In this document: in pieces, positions 9,082-18,311 of the stretch | Position numbering within the stretch: the first letter of the stretch is position 1 | Layout of the letters: each line of letters opens with the position of its first letter | Assembly: GCF_030816965.1 (NCBI RefSeq) | Contig: NZ_JAUSYQ010000002.1 | Location: 3,257,001 to 3,321,000 of the forward strand | Reading direction: 5' to 3' | DNA from: Streptomyces canus | GTDB taxonomy: Bacteria; Actinomycetota; Actinomycetes; Streptomycetales; Streptomycetaceae | DNA length: 64,000 nt | Program-made: the position numbers and the translations under genes | Notes under the pieces: model-generated | What the model saw: the letters and a program-made list of their open reading frames with translations, nothing else | Told to the model about the DNA's origin: nothing | Database searches by the model: none

Positions 9082-9180
9082 CTGCGGCTGGTGGAGGAGG
9101 AGGGCGGGCCGCCGATCACGTCGTACTGCGGCGAGACGGTCGGCGAGATCCGGGTGCGCGGTCCGAACCGGCTCGAGGCG
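9030..9180 (+). pseudogene. Acyl-CoA synthetase (AMP-binding) remnant
   Basis: One frame reads RAGTVGAPLPGVELRLVEEE and then ETVGEIRVRGPN. That is the conserved order of GTVG-PLPG-ELR and the GEI-VRGPN strand in class I adenylate-forming enzymes such as malonyl/acyl-CoA synthetases. Neither the P-loop-like SSGTTG motif nor the C-terminal lysine domain is present, and the frame degenerates after GPN. It is a short relic of a formerly adjacent gene. The GTVG-PLPG half is also present in the first copy of the 121-bp repeat. Confidence 0.6.
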
Positions 9181-9986
9181 GCCGAGCCCCACCCGGAGCT
9201 GCGGCCGCACCGGGTGGCGGTGGGGCTGTACCGGCGCTCCTGGGGCGGTGCGGCGAAGCGGTACGCGCGCCGCAGCGGACGTCGACCCCGTGGACGGTCG
9301 TGGTGTCGAGAGTTGCCCGGACCGGTGTCAGTACGGCAGCAGCCGTCCCGACGGTGTCCTGCGGTCGATCTCGGGCTGCCGGGTGTCACGGGAGGATGAG
9401 GGCCGACGGCTGACGCGAACGCGGATCTGGCGGTTCATGGCGCCCTCCTCGGGCCTGGTTTCCTGTTCCCCGACACGGACCAGCCTCGTCCCCGAGACCC
9501 GCCCGCACATCGTGCCCACGGAGGCACCTGCCCTGCCTCCCCGGGACGACCGCACCGCCTTCCGCTACTCCCGGGGGAGGAGAACTACCCCTGAGAACAC
9601 CCGATCAAGCCTTCCGGACGGGACGCACGGAGACACCCGGCCACGCACGAGGCGCACACTGGAGGGACGCGACGGGCGTGGCCCGTTTCTCCGCGGCCGC
9701 GGAGGCCCCCACCGACGGGACCCGTTCCGCGGTGGCACGGACCCCACCGGCCGGGCCCGGAGCGTCGCGGTCACGGAACTCAGCCGCCCGCGGCACACCG
9801 GCGCCGGGACCACCGGAGTCGCGGGCCCCCGAACCCCGGGGCCGCCACGCTCGCGCAGGCCACCGGCCGGGCCCGGAGCGTCGCGGTCATCGGACCCAGC
9901 CGCCCGCGGCACACCGGCGCCGGGACCACCGAGGTCGCGGCGGCCCGCAGCCCAGCCCGGGGGCGCCACGGACGCCAGGAGGGGCC
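9181..9986. repeat. Gene-poor region with an imperfect ~80-bp direct repeat 116 bp apart
   Basis: No supported gene lies in these 800 bases. Segments 9744-9823 and 9860-9940 are near-copies (both begin CCACCGGCCGGGCCCGGAGC and share CACCGGCGCCGGGACCACCG further in), offset by 116 bp. The left part (9181-9740) is featureless shadow-ORF DNA. Confidence 0.6.
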
Positions 9987-10532
9987 ATGCGCACAGACAC
10001 AACTCCGGACGCACCCGCGCCCCGAGCGGCACGGCGGCTCGGGGCCCGGCGGTGGCTCGCTGGCGTGCAGCTGCTCGATGCCGTACGGCCACTCCTGCGC
10101 CCCCACCGCCGCCCGGCCCCCGTCCGCCCGTCGCGGCCGGACCAGTTGCGGGCGCTCGTCGCGGTGCTGGACGAGGCGGTGGCCGCGCAGACACCGGCCG
10201 ACTGGGTGGTGGCCGCGTGCGGCGAACCCGGTCCGGTGTCGCGCGGTACGGCACGGGACTGCGGGCAGCAGAGCATCGCCCTGCACCGGCTGCGCGCCCG
10301 GCTTGAGGACCTGGGGACGACCGACCCGGACCTGCTCGCGGCGCAGGCCCGCGCGGCCCGGCTGCTCGCCTACGACCTGTGGATGCTGCGCGCCTCGATG
10401 AACCTGGCCTTCACCGTCCGCCCAGTCGACCGCACCGAGGCGGCCCGTCTGCACCTCAACGGCCTGGGCCGCCCCGCGGACGACCTGCGCCGGCTGCGCG
10501 ACTCCCTGCGCGCGGAGCTCCAGGACCCCTAG
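9987..10532 (+). CDS. Hypothetical helical protein
   Basis: A 181-residue protein that I do not recognise. It is Arg/Ala/Leu-rich and looks all-helical, with no signal peptide or membrane segment. Segments such as QLRALVAVLDEAVAAQ and LLAYDLWMLRASMNLAF are regular amphipathic helices. ATG 9987 is chosen because AGGAGGGG sits directly before it; the frame is open upstream to 9678 only through repeat DNA. It precedes the permease gene by 137 bp on the same strand. Confidence 0.6.
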   Translation: MRTDTTPDAPAPRAARRLGARRWLAGVQLLDAVRPLLRPHRRPAPVRPSRPDQLRALVAVLDEAVAAQTPADWVVAACGEPGPVSRGTARDCGQQSIALHRLRARLEDLGTTDPDLLAAQARAARLLAYDLWMLRASMNLAFTVRPVDRTEAARLHLNGLGRPADDLRRLRDSLRAELQDP

Positions 10533-10669
10533 AGCCCTCGTGTCCGACGCATTCCTGTCCCTTTCGGCAATACCCGGTCAAGAGTTCCCAATGAACGCTT
10601 GTGAGCATGTGCGGCGGCGTCGATCATTGGCCGAATTCCGCCTGTACCGCTCATCGGCAGGAGCCCCTG

Positions 10670-12211
10670 GTGACCGCTGGCCCCATAACCTCAGAGCCTG
10701 CGGACGCGCCGCCGGCAGCCCGGTCGGAACGCCAGAAGCTGCGCAAGCACTTCGGCCGCTTCGACATCCTGTTCTTCCTGCTGTGCACCATCGTGGGTGT
10801 GGACACCATCGGCACCGTGGCCTCCTCCGGCGCGGAGGCGTTCACCTGGCTCCTCGTGCTGGCCGTCGTGTTCTTCGTCCCCTCGGCCCTGTTGACCGCC
10901 GAACTCGGCGCCGCGTTCCCCGACGAGGGCGGCCCCTACATCTGGACCAGCCGCGCCTTCGGCCGCCTGGCCGGCGCGGTCAACAACTTCCTCTACTGGA
11001 TCACCAATCCGGTCTGGCTCGGCGGCACCCTCTCCGTCTCCGCCGTCACCGCGTACACGACCTTCTTCAACGGCGGCAAGGACCTGAGCACCCCGGCCTT
11101 CTACGTCTTCACCCTCGCCTTCGTCTGGGTCGGGGTCCTCGCCGCGATCCTCTCCTTCGACGTCGGCAAGTGGATCCCCACCGTCGGCGCGTGGAGCCGC
11201 TTCGTCCTGCTCGGCCTGTTCACCGTCACGGTCGTCGTCTACGGCGTCCAGCACGGCCTGCACGGCTTCGGACTCGGTGACTTCTCCCCGACGTATGCGG
11301 GCTTCGTCGGCCTGGTGCCCGTCCTGATGTTCAACTACGTCGGCTTCGAACTGCCCAGCACGGCGGGCGACGAGATGACCGACGCCCAGAAGGACGTGCC
11401 GTACGCCGTCTTCCGCAGCGCCGCCCTCGCCGTACTCCTCTACGCCCTGCCGATCCTCGGCATCCTGCTCGTCCTGCCCGTCAAGGCCATCACCGGCCTC
11501 GGCGGGTTCATCGACGCGATCCGCCAGGTCTTCACGGTCTACGGCGGCCATGTCGCCGGCGACGGCACCGCCACCCTCAGCGGTGCCGGGAGCGTGCTCG
11601 GGGACCTGGCCGCGGTCCTGTTCATCCTCACCGTGCTGTCCTCGGGCGTGACCTGGGTGATGGGCTCCGACCGCGCCCTCGCCGTCTCCGGCTACGACGG
11701 CGCGGCCCCGCGCTTCCTCGGCGTCATCTCCAGCCGCTTCGGCACCCCGGTCCGCGTCAACGTCCTCAGCGGGCTGGTCTCCACGGCCGTCCTGGTCCTG
11801 GCCCACGACCTCACGAACGGCAGCGCGGCGAAGCTCTTCGGCGCGGTCCTGGGCCTCGCCGTCTCCACCACCCTGGTCAGCTACCTGGGCATCTTCCCGG
11901 CGCTCGCGGTACTGCGCTGGAAGGCCCCGGAGGTCCCGCGCCCGTACAAGGCACCCGCGCCCCTCGCGATCAGCATCGTGCTCACCTTGCTCGTCCTGTA
12001 CGCCTGCGTGCAGTTGGTCGTGCCGGGCGCGCCCTTCAACTGGTTCAGCTCCGCCTACGCCCCGGACGGATGGAGCCATCACGAACGCGTCAAGTACTTC
12101 CTGACGGAGGCCATCCCCCTGCTCGGATTCATGGTCCTCGGCGTCCTGTTCTGGGCGCTGGGCGCGCCGACGCGCAGGGCGGAGGCCGAGGCGGCCGCGG
12201 CGCGGACGTGA
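10670..12211 (+). CDS. APC-family amino acid permease
   Basis: A 513-residue inner-membrane transporter of the amino acid-polyamine-organocation family, probably importing an amino acid or amine. It has about twelve hydrophobic segments. The first helix region DILFFLLCTIVGVDTIGTVAS holds the glycine-rich unwound TM1 of the fold, and FPDEGGPYIWTSRAFG is the conserved loop after TM2. GTG 10670 is chosen over the upstream ATG 10601 because AGGAG lies six bases before it. The tail APTRRAEAEAAAART is cytosolic and charged. Substrate cannot be assigned. Confidence 0.88.
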   Translation: MTAGPITSEPADAPPAARSERQKLRKHFGRFDILFFLLCTIVGVDTIGTVASSGAEAFTWLLVLAVVFFVPSALLTAELGAAFPDEGGPYIWTSRAFGRLAGAVNNFLYWITNPVWLGGTLSVSAVTAYTTFFNGGKDLSTPAFYVFTLAFVWVGVLAAILSFDVGKWIPTVGAWSRFVLLGLFTVTVVVYGVQHGLHGFGLGDFSPTYAGFVGLVPVLMFNYVGFELPSTAGDEMTDAQKDVPYAVFRSAALAVLLYALPILGILLVLPVKAITGLGGFIDAIRQVFTVYGGHVAGDGTATLSGAGSVLGDLAAVLFILTVLSSGVTWVMGSDRALAVSGYDGAAPRFLGVISSRFGTPVRVNVLSGLVSTAVLVLAHDLTNGSAAKLFGAVLGLAVSTTLVSYLGIFPALAVLRWKAPEVPRPYKAPAPLAISIVLTLLVLYACVQLVVPGAPFNWFSSAYAPDGWSHHERVKYFLTEAIPLLGFMVLGVLFWALGAPTRRAEAEAAAART

Positions 12212-12237
12212 CGGACGCCGGCGGGTGACGGGTGGCA

Positions 12238-12267
12238 TTGACAGCCGTGATCCACAAGGTTGTCATG
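12238..12267 (+). promoter_or_regulatory. Possible promoter of the LAL regulator
   Basis: TTGACA at 12238-12243 matches a -35 consensus exactly. About 18 bases on is TGTCAT (12262-12267), a poor -10. The pair lies 30 bp before the LAL gene start. The -35 is convincing; the assignment as a whole is weak. Confidence 0.3.
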
Positions 12268-12295
12268 AACACATGCTCCGACCTGCTGGGATCCC

Positions 12296-15142
12296 ATGGG
12301 CGCGCACCCGCTGACCGGGCGGCGCGAGCTGCTCGACCTCGTCCGGACCGAGTCGGCGGCCCGTCCCGGAGTTCTCCTCCACGGCCCCGCGGGGATCGGC
12401 AGGTCCACGCTGTTGACAGCCCTGACGGCCCTCTCGTCCGGCACGGTCCTGCGTTGCTCGCCCGCCGAGGAGGACGCCCGGCTCCCCTTCGCCGGGCTCG
12501 TCGACCTGTTCACACGCGTGCCGGAGCACTGCCTGGAGTCACTCGCGCCCGAGCCGCGCGCGGCACTCGGGGCGGCCCTGCTGCGGGGCCGGGAACCGGC
12601 GGACGGCCGCAACCGGCTCGCGCTGCGCGTCGCCGTCCTCGACGCCCTGCGCGCCCTGGCCTCGACCGGGCCCGTGCTGATGGTCGTCGACGACCTGCAG
12701 TGGCTCGACGAGCCGACCGCCGAGGTGCTCGCCTTCGCGGTACGTCGTCTTGAGGGGATCGGTGTGCGCATGCTGGCCGCCGAGCGCGTGCCCGACGGCG
12801 CGCAGCCCGAGCGGCTGCACTGCTGCCCGCCGGACACCCTCGAACTCCCCGTACCGCCGCTGACGGACGAGGAGGTGGCCCACCTCGTCCGTACCGACCT
12901 CGGCACCGACCTGCCCCCGGCGGCTCTGCGGACGGTCCAGGAGCTCTCTGCCGGAAACCCCTTGTACGCGAGGGAGTTGGGACGGGCCGCCCTGCGAGAC
13001 GGCGAGCTGCCCTCTCGTCTGCGCGACCAACTCCTGTGCCAGGCCCGCACCCTGCCCGAGCCGGCCCGGCTCACCCTCCTCGTCGCGAGCGCCGCCGACC
13101 GCCCCGGCCTCACCGTGCTGCGTGCCGCCGGGCTCCCCGATCCGGCCGCCGACCTCGCGGCGGCCGAACGGCTCGGCGTCGCGACGGCCGACGCCGAGGG
13201 AGCCGTACGCTTCCGGCATCCGCTGATCCGGGCCGCCGTCTACGCCGACGCTCCGGACAGCGCCCGCCGGGAGGCGCACGCTCTGCTGGCCCGCGCGGCG
13301 ACCGGGCCCGTGGAGCGGGCCCGGCACCTCGCCCACGCCCATCCGTACGAGGACGAGGGCACCGCCCGCACCCTGATGTCCGCGGCGGAGGTCGCCCGCC
13401 GCGACGGCGCACCCGACACCGCCTTCGAACTGGCCGCCCTCGCCGCCCGACGCACCCCGGCCGACCGGCCTGCGGACCGTGACGACCGGCTGCTGGCCGC
13501 GGCCGAGTACTCCTGTGACGCCGGGCGTCTGGAGGAGGCGGGCGAGGCCGCCGGGGCCGTGCTCGCCGAGTCGGACTCCGCGCACCGCCGGGTGCGGGCC
13601 CGGCTGATCCTGCTGCGCAACGCCGGTCAAGCCCTCGAAGGCGCCGGTGACTTGATAGCCGAGGGCCTCGAAGACGCCGCAGGTGAACCGGAGTCGGAGG
13701 CACGGCTGCATCACTGGGCCGCCGTACGGGGGCTGTTGTGCGGGGACCTGGACGCCGCGGACCGGCATGCCCGGCAGGCGGCCCGGGCCGGTGACACGGA
13801 CACCCGCATCGGAGCCCTGGCCACCCTCGCCCGGGTGCGGTCCCTGGCCGGCGAACCGGTCGCCGCCGACACCGCGCTCGAGACCGCCCTCGCCCTGAGC
13901 GGCGGCACCGGGGGCGGCCCGGAGAGCTGGCGGCTGATCCGGATGCGGGCGATCCTCGCCCTGGACTCCGACCGGGTGCCCGAGGCCCACGAGCGGGTGA
14001 GCCGACTCCTCGCGGCCATCGGCGAGTTCGCGGGCGTCGAGGACGTCCTGGCGACCCTGGTGGCGCTGACCCGCGTGCAGGTGCGCGCCGGGCTCTGCCG
14101 GGAGGCGCTGCACACCGCGGACCGCTGCTCGCGGGCACTGGCCGAGGCGGGCGTACAGGCGGCGCCCGCGCTGTACGCGGCGGCACTGGCGGCGACCGCG
14201 GGCGGCACCGCCGAGGAGGCCCGGCACCTGGCCGAACAGGCGGTACGCGCCTCCGAGGCCGACGGCGACCGGCTGTTCCTGCTGCGCGCGCTGGCGGTGC
14301 TCGGACAGGCCGAACTGCTGGGCGGGGACCCGCGGGGAGCTGCGGCCGCGGTCGAGGCGCTCCAGCGGGTCAGACAGCTGGGTACGGCGATGTGTGCCGC
14401 CGACCCGCCGTTGCTGCACTGGTACGCCGACCTGGCCGAAGCCCTCGTGGTGCTGGGCGAGACCGACGAGGCCCAGGTGGTGGTCCGCGAGGCCTACGCC
14501 CGCGTGTCCGCCGCCACACCCGGCAGCGTGCGCGCCGCCCTGGAGCGGGCGGAGGGCCTGCGGGAGGCGGGGATCGGCCGGGCGAAGGACGGTGCCGCGC
14601 GGCTGCGGACCGCCGTGGACCGCTTGCGTCAACTCCCCCTTCCCGTCGAGCTGGTGCGCACCCTGATCGCCCTCGGCGCGGTCGAACGCCGCTCGCGCCG
14701 CAGGAGTACGGCGCGCCGGATCCTCGGCGAGGCCCTGGAGATCGCCACCCGGATCGGCGCCGCCCCACTCGCGTCCCGGGCCCGGGACGAGCTGACCAGA
14801 CTGGACGCCGCGGACCGCGGCGGCGAGGCGGGCGGCCGCGAACTCACGCCCACGGAGGCCAGGATCGCCGCGCTGGTCGGCGGCGGGGCCACCAACAGGG
14901 AAGTCGCCGCGGAGCTGTTCATCAGCGTCAAGACGGTCGAAGGAGCCCTGTCCCGGGTCTACCGCAAGTTCGGCGTCCGCTCCCGCACCGCGCTCGCGCA
15001 CGCGATGGCGGTGGCCGTCCTCGCGACCGGGGCGGCCGTCGACCTCGGTGACGACGACCAAGTTCCGTCGCTTGTCCCAGCAGTGACGGTCAGTCAGCCA
15101 GCGAGGGCCCGGATCACCCGGACTCTCGACACGCGCCGCTGA
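12296..15142 (+). CDS. LAL-type LuxR family transcriptional regulator
   Basis: A 948-residue regulator of the large ATP-binding LuxR class. An N-terminal P-loop (HGPAGIGRST, residues 29-38) with a VVDDLQWLDEPT Walker B/sensor segment is followed by a long helical TPR-like middle. A C-terminal LuxR HTH follows (ELTPTEARIAALVGGGATNR, then FISVKTVEGALSRVYRKFGV; about 848-912). Walker A has Arg in place of the usual Lys before Ser-Thr (GIGRST), which may weaken ATP hydrolysis. The ATG start has only a weak ribosome site. It stands alone between the permease and the sedolisin; its target is unknown. Confidence 0.87.
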   Translation: MGAHPLTGRRELLDLVRTESAARPGVLLHGPAGIGRSTLLTALTALSSGTVLRCSPAEEDARLPFAGLVDLFTRVPEHCLESLAPEPRAALGAALLRGREPADGRNRLALRVAVLDALRALASTGPVLMVVDDLQWLDEPTAEVLAFAVRRLEGIGVRMLAAERVPDGAQPERLHCCPPDTLELPVPPLTDEEVAHLVRTDLGTDLPPAALRTVQELSAGNPLYARELGRAALRDGELPSRLRDQLLCQARTLPEPARLTLLVASAADRPGLTVLRAAGLPDPAADLAAAERLGVATADAEGAVRFRHPLIRAAVYADAPDSARREAHALLARAATGPVERARHLAHAHPYEDEGTARTLMSAAEVARRDGAPDTAFELAALAARRTPADRPADRDDRLLAAAEYSCDAGRLEEAGEAAGAVLAESDSAHRRVRARLILLRNAGQALEGAGDLIAEGLEDAAGEPESEARLHHWAAVRGLLCGDLDAADRHARQAARAGDTDTRIGALATLARVRSLAGEPVAADTALETALALSGGTGGGPESWRLIRMRAILALDSDRVPEAHERVSRLLAAIGEFAGVEDVLATLVALTRVQVRAGLCREALHTADRCSRALAEAGVQAAPALYAAALAATAGGTAEEARHLAEQAVRASEADGDRLFLLRALAVLGQAELLGGDPRGAAAAVEALQRVRQLGTAMCAADPPLLHWYADLAEALVVLGETDEAQVVVREAYARVSAATPGSVRAALERAEGLREAGIGRAKDGAARLRTAVDRLRQLPLPVELVRTLIALGAVERRSRRRSTARRILGEALEIATRIGAAPLASRARDELTRLDAADRGGEAGGRELTPTEARIAALVGGGATNREVAAELFISVKTVEGALSRVYRKFGVRSRTALAHAMAVAVLATGAAVDLGDDDQVPSLVPAVTVSQPARARITRTLDTRR

Positions 15143-15263
15143 CGTGACATCCGCAGTTAACACATGACGCAAGGGTTCCCCCGCTTATGGGGGTGGGGCC
15201 GGCATTCCTACGGTGAAGCCGTTCCCCTTCCGGGACACATCCCCCACTCTCCGGAGGACCCCA

Positions 15264-16895
15264 GTGAAGTCACGTCTGAAACTGCTCGGTCTGGTCGCCG
15301 TGCCGGCCCTGCTCACCGCGGCCGTCCCCGCCGCCTACGCCGCGAGCACCACGCAGCCGCACGCGACCCGCGCGGCCGTCACCGGAGACGTTCTGAAAGG
15401 CCTGAACACGCAGGCGAGGCGCACCGGTTCGGTCGCGGCCGGGAAGCGGATCCCGGTGGCGATCAGCCTGGCTCCCAGAGGTGGCACGGCGCTCGACACC
15501 TTCATAGCGAAGGTCAGTGACCCGCACTCGACGTCCTACGGCCACTACCTCACCAAGGCCCGGTTCGCGGCCCGCTTCGGCCGCACCGATGCCGAGGTCA
15601 AGCAGCTCAAGGGGTACCTGCGCGCGCAGGGCCTGACCGTCGGCAAGGTCCACTCGGGCAACCTGCTGGTCGACGCCACCGGCACCGCCGCCCAGCTGGA
15701 GAAGGCCTTCGGCACCAGGCTGTCGACGTGGAAGGACACCAAGTCGGGCCGCTCCTTCTACGCCAACGACAGCGCGCCGACCCTCCCCACCGCCATCGCC
15801 TCCCTGGTCAGCGACGTGGCCGGCCTCAACAACCGCGTCCAGCTCCACCACCAGGCCACCCCGCACACCGTGTCCCCGCACAACGGGCCGGGCGGCGGCT
15901 ACACCCCGGCTCAGCTCAAGGGCGGGTACAACGTCTCCGGGACGTACACGGGCAGCGGCCAGAAGATCGCGCTGCTGGAGTTCGACGGCTTCCAGCAGTC
16001 CAACATCACCAAGTACGACACCAACTACGGCCTGGGCTCGCCCACCCCGACCGTGCAGAAGGTGGACGGCGGTTCCGGCGCACTCGGCGACGGTCAGGTC
16101 GAGGTCGAGCTGGACATCGAGGTCCTGCACGCGATCGCGCCGAAGGCGAACGTGACCGTCTTCGAGGGCCCCAACTCCGACGCCGGCGAGGTCGACACCT
16201 ACCAGGCCATCGTCGACAGCGGCATCCCGACCACCTCGATCAGCTGGGGCGCCGCGGAGTCCGCCCGCACCACCTCCAACATCAACGCGGTCGACGCGGT
16301 CTTCAAGGCGGGCGCGGCCGAGGGTCTCGGCTTCTACGCGGCCTCCGGCGACGACGGCTCCGACGACGCGGGCGACGGCGGCACCTCCGTCGACTACCCC
16401 GCGAGCGACCCGTACGTGACCGGCGTCGGCGGCACCAAGCTGACGGTCACCTCGGCCAACGCCTTCAGCAAGGAGGTGGCCTGGTCCGGCGGCGGTGGCG
16501 GCAAGTCCACGGTCTTCAAGATCCCGAGCTGGCAGACCGCGGTGCAGAAGAGCGCGGGCGGCGGCTACCGCCAGGTCCCGGACGTCTCGGCGCACGCCAA
16601 CCCCAGCCCCGGCGTCTCGGTCTACTCGCAGGGCAGCTGGTTCTCGGTGGGCGGCACCAGCGCGGCGGCCCCCGAATGGGCGGCCTTCGCGGCCCTCTAC
16701 AACCAGCAGGCCACGGCAGCCGGCAAGGCCGACCTCGGCTTCGCCGATCCGGCCCTCTACTCCGCCTCGGGCACCGGCTTCCACGACATCACCAGCGGCA
16801 GCAACGGCGCCTACTCCGCGGCCACCGGCTGGGACTTCACCACGGGCTGGGGCTCGTACAACGCGGCGACCCTGGCGAGCAAGCTGCTCGGCTGA
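15264..16895 (+). CDS. Secreted sedolisin-family (S53) serine-carboxyl protease
   Basis: A 543-residue exported acid protease precursor. A Sec signal peptide (LLGLVAVPALLTAAVPAAYA, cleaved near residue 27) precedes a pro-domain of about 170 residues with the S53 activation-fold motif SYGHYLTKARFAARFG. The catalytic domain shows the Glu-Asp pair in EVELD (Glu280, Asp284) and the Ser in GGTSAAAPEW (Ser466). A C-terminal calcium loop is visible (DITSG, then TGWDFTTGWGS). The GTG start has GGAGGA five bases upstream. A perfect-stem terminator follows. It probably digests extracellular protein. Confidence 0.92.
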   Translation: MKSRLKLLGLVAVPALLTAAVPAAYAASTTQPHATRAAVTGDVLKGLNTQARRTGSVAAGKRIPVAISLAPRGGTALDTFIAKVSDPHSTSYGHYLTKARFAARFGRTDAEVKQLKGYLRAQGLTVGKVHSGNLLVDATGTAAQLEKAFGTRLSTWKDTKSGRSFYANDSAPTLPTAIASLVSDVAGLNNRVQLHHQATPHTVSPHNGPGGGYTPAQLKGGYNVSGTYTGSGQKIALLEFDGFQQSNITKYDTNYGLGSPTPTVQKVDGGSGALGDGQVEVELDIEVLHAIAPKANVTVFEGPNSDAGEVDTYQAIVDSGIPTTSISWGAAESARTTSNINAVDAVFKAGAAEGLGFYAASGDDGSDDAGDGGTSVDYPASDPYVTGVGGTKLTVTSANAFSKEVAWSGGGGGKSTVFKIPSWQTAVQKSAGGGYRQVPDVSAHANPSPGVSVYSQGSWFSVGGTSAAAPEWAAFAALYNQQATAAGKADLGFADPALYSASGTGFHDITSGSNGAYSAATGWDFTTGWGSYNAATLASKLLG

Positions 16896-16914
16896 CGCCC
16901 GACACCTGACGACC

Positions 16915-16953
16915 AGAGGTCACGCCGCGCTCCGGACGCGCGGCGTGACCTCT
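16915..16953 (+). terminator. Strong hairpin terminator after the sedolisin gene
   Basis: A perfect 15-bp inverted repeat (16915-16929 with 16939-16953) encloses a 9-base loop, starting 20 bp after the sedolisin stop. There is no T-run, which is usual for Streptomyces terminators. Confidence 0.85.
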
Positions 16954-17087
16954 GCTCGATGCCGCGAACCGTCCGACAGCGCCCCACAAGGTTTCTGCAA
17001 GGCCCGCTCAAGCCTTCCATCCGCGCGGAAGGGCAGAACGCACGGCACGAGGGCCCGACCGGGCCCATAGGACAACGGGGGAACGAC

Positions 17088-18311
17088 ATGTCGGCGTTGA
17101 GCAGAAGCACGGATCCGTTGGTCGCCGAACGTCAATGGCTGACGCTGGCCCGACGCAGGACGGTACTGGCCGTCGTACACACCCTGGCGTATGGAAAGCG
17201 GCTGATCGACGTTCTGTCGCTGCTGGAGGCCGACTTCAGGATCCAGGTGGTGTTCACCGCACCGCCCCATGTGTTCAACGACGAGGTACCTGCCTTCCTC
17301 AGGAACCTCGGCGGAGCCGTCCTGCCGTGGGACGAGGCGGTGGGCATGACGTTCGATCTGGCTCTGACAGCGGGCCCGCGCGGTGTGGAGGAAATTTCCG
17401 CCCCGTTGATCACGCTGCCGCATGGAGCCGGATATCTCAAGCAGTTGACCATCGGATCCCAGCCGGGCGTGGCCGGACTGCGCAGGCAGGATCTCGTTCC
17501 CGGCGGCAGGCTGCCCGCGGCTGTGGCCGTGCCCCATCACGCCGAGCTGTCCGTCCTGAAGGAGCACTGCCCGGAGGTGCTGCCGCTCGCACACGTGGTG
17601 GGTGATCCCGTGCACGACCGGATCAGAGCAAGTCTGCCGCTGCGCTCCGCCTACCGCCGTGCGTTGGGTGTCGCGGAGGAGGAGAGACTGGTCGCCGTCA
17701 CGTCGACCTGGGGTGCGCATTCCTCCTTCGGCCGGTTCGAGGCACTGCTCCCCCGGCTCCTCGCGGAGCTGCCCGCCGGGCGCTTTCGGCCGGTCGTCCT
17801 CGTCCATCCCAACGTGTGGTCGGGACACGGCTCCTGGCAGGTCAGGTCCTGGCTGGCGCGCTGCGCCCGCCTGGGTGTCTCCGTGGTGCCGCCCGAGGCG
17901 GACTGGCGCACCGTGCTCATCTCCGCGGACCACATCATCGGTGACCACGGCTCCGTCACCCTGTACGGCACCCTCACCGACGCGCCCATTCTGCTGGCCA
18001 GTTCACCCGACCAGGAGATCAACCCCGCCTCTCCCGCGGCGGCTCTCGCGGTGACCGCGCCCGCGCTCTCGCCCACGTACCCTCTGGTCGACCAACTCGA
18101 CTACGCCACCGCCGAATACCGCCGCGAGGAGTACGCGGCGATCGCGGAGCGCATCACCTCCGAACCCGGCCGGTTCAACCGGAACATGCGTCGACTGATG
18201 TACCGGATTCTGCGACTGGGCCAGCCCGCGTACGAACCCGAGACCGTCGCGCTGCCGGAGCCTCCCGCACTGGATGCCTGGTCGCGGGTCCCACGGGAGG
18301 TGTCGGCGTGA
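17088..18311 (+). CDS. GT-B glycosyltransferase-like protein of unknown function
   Basis: A 407-residue cytosolic protein. Features seen are a Rossmann-like start (RTVLAVVHTLAYGKRLIDVL), ITLPHGAGYLK, VTSTWGAHSSFG in the middle and IGDHGSVTLYGTL near residue 290. The last resembles the donor-binding His-Gly-Ser turn of GT-B enzymes such as CDP-glycerol/teichoic-acid transferases. I infer a GT-B fold; the donor and acceptor cannot be named. ATG 17088 is used, preceded by GGGGGAACGAC. Its stop overlaps the GTG of the next gene (GTGA), so the two form a unit. The locus next door is an NB-ARC ATPase and a SARP regulator. Confidence 0.6.
   Translation: MSALSRSTDPLVAERQWLTLARRRTVLAVVHTLAYGKRLIDVLSLLEADFRIQVVFTAPPHVFNDEVPAFLRNLGGAVLPWDEAVGMTFDLALTAGPRGVEEISAPLITLPHGAGYLKQLTIGSQPGVAGLRRQDLVPGGRLPAAVAVPHHAELSVLKEHCPEVLPLAHVVGDPVHDRIRASLPLRSAYRRALGVAEEERLVAVTSTWGAHSSFGRFEALLPRLLAELPAGRFRPVVLVHPNVWSGHGSWQVRSWLARCARLGVSVVPPEADWRTVLISADHIIGDHGSVTLYGTLTDAPILLASSPDQEINPASPAAALAVTAPALSPTYPLVDQLDYATAEYRREEYAAIAERITSEPGRFNRNMRRLMYRILRLGQPAYEPETVALPEPPALDAWSRVPREVSA

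Noticed and set aside
6973..9399. Plus-strand frame of 808 codons
   Set aside because: It is antisense to the MEDS regulator and out of frame with the STAS-ANTAR gene; only a short piece (9030-9180) has homology and is listed as a relic.
10691..12238. Minus-strand acidic frame opposite the APC permease
   Set aside because: Asp/Glu/Arg-rich shadow of a membrane protein gene.
15270..16784. Minus-strand frame opposite the sedolisin
   Set aside because: Shadow frame; the plus strand has a signal peptide and complete catalytic motifs.
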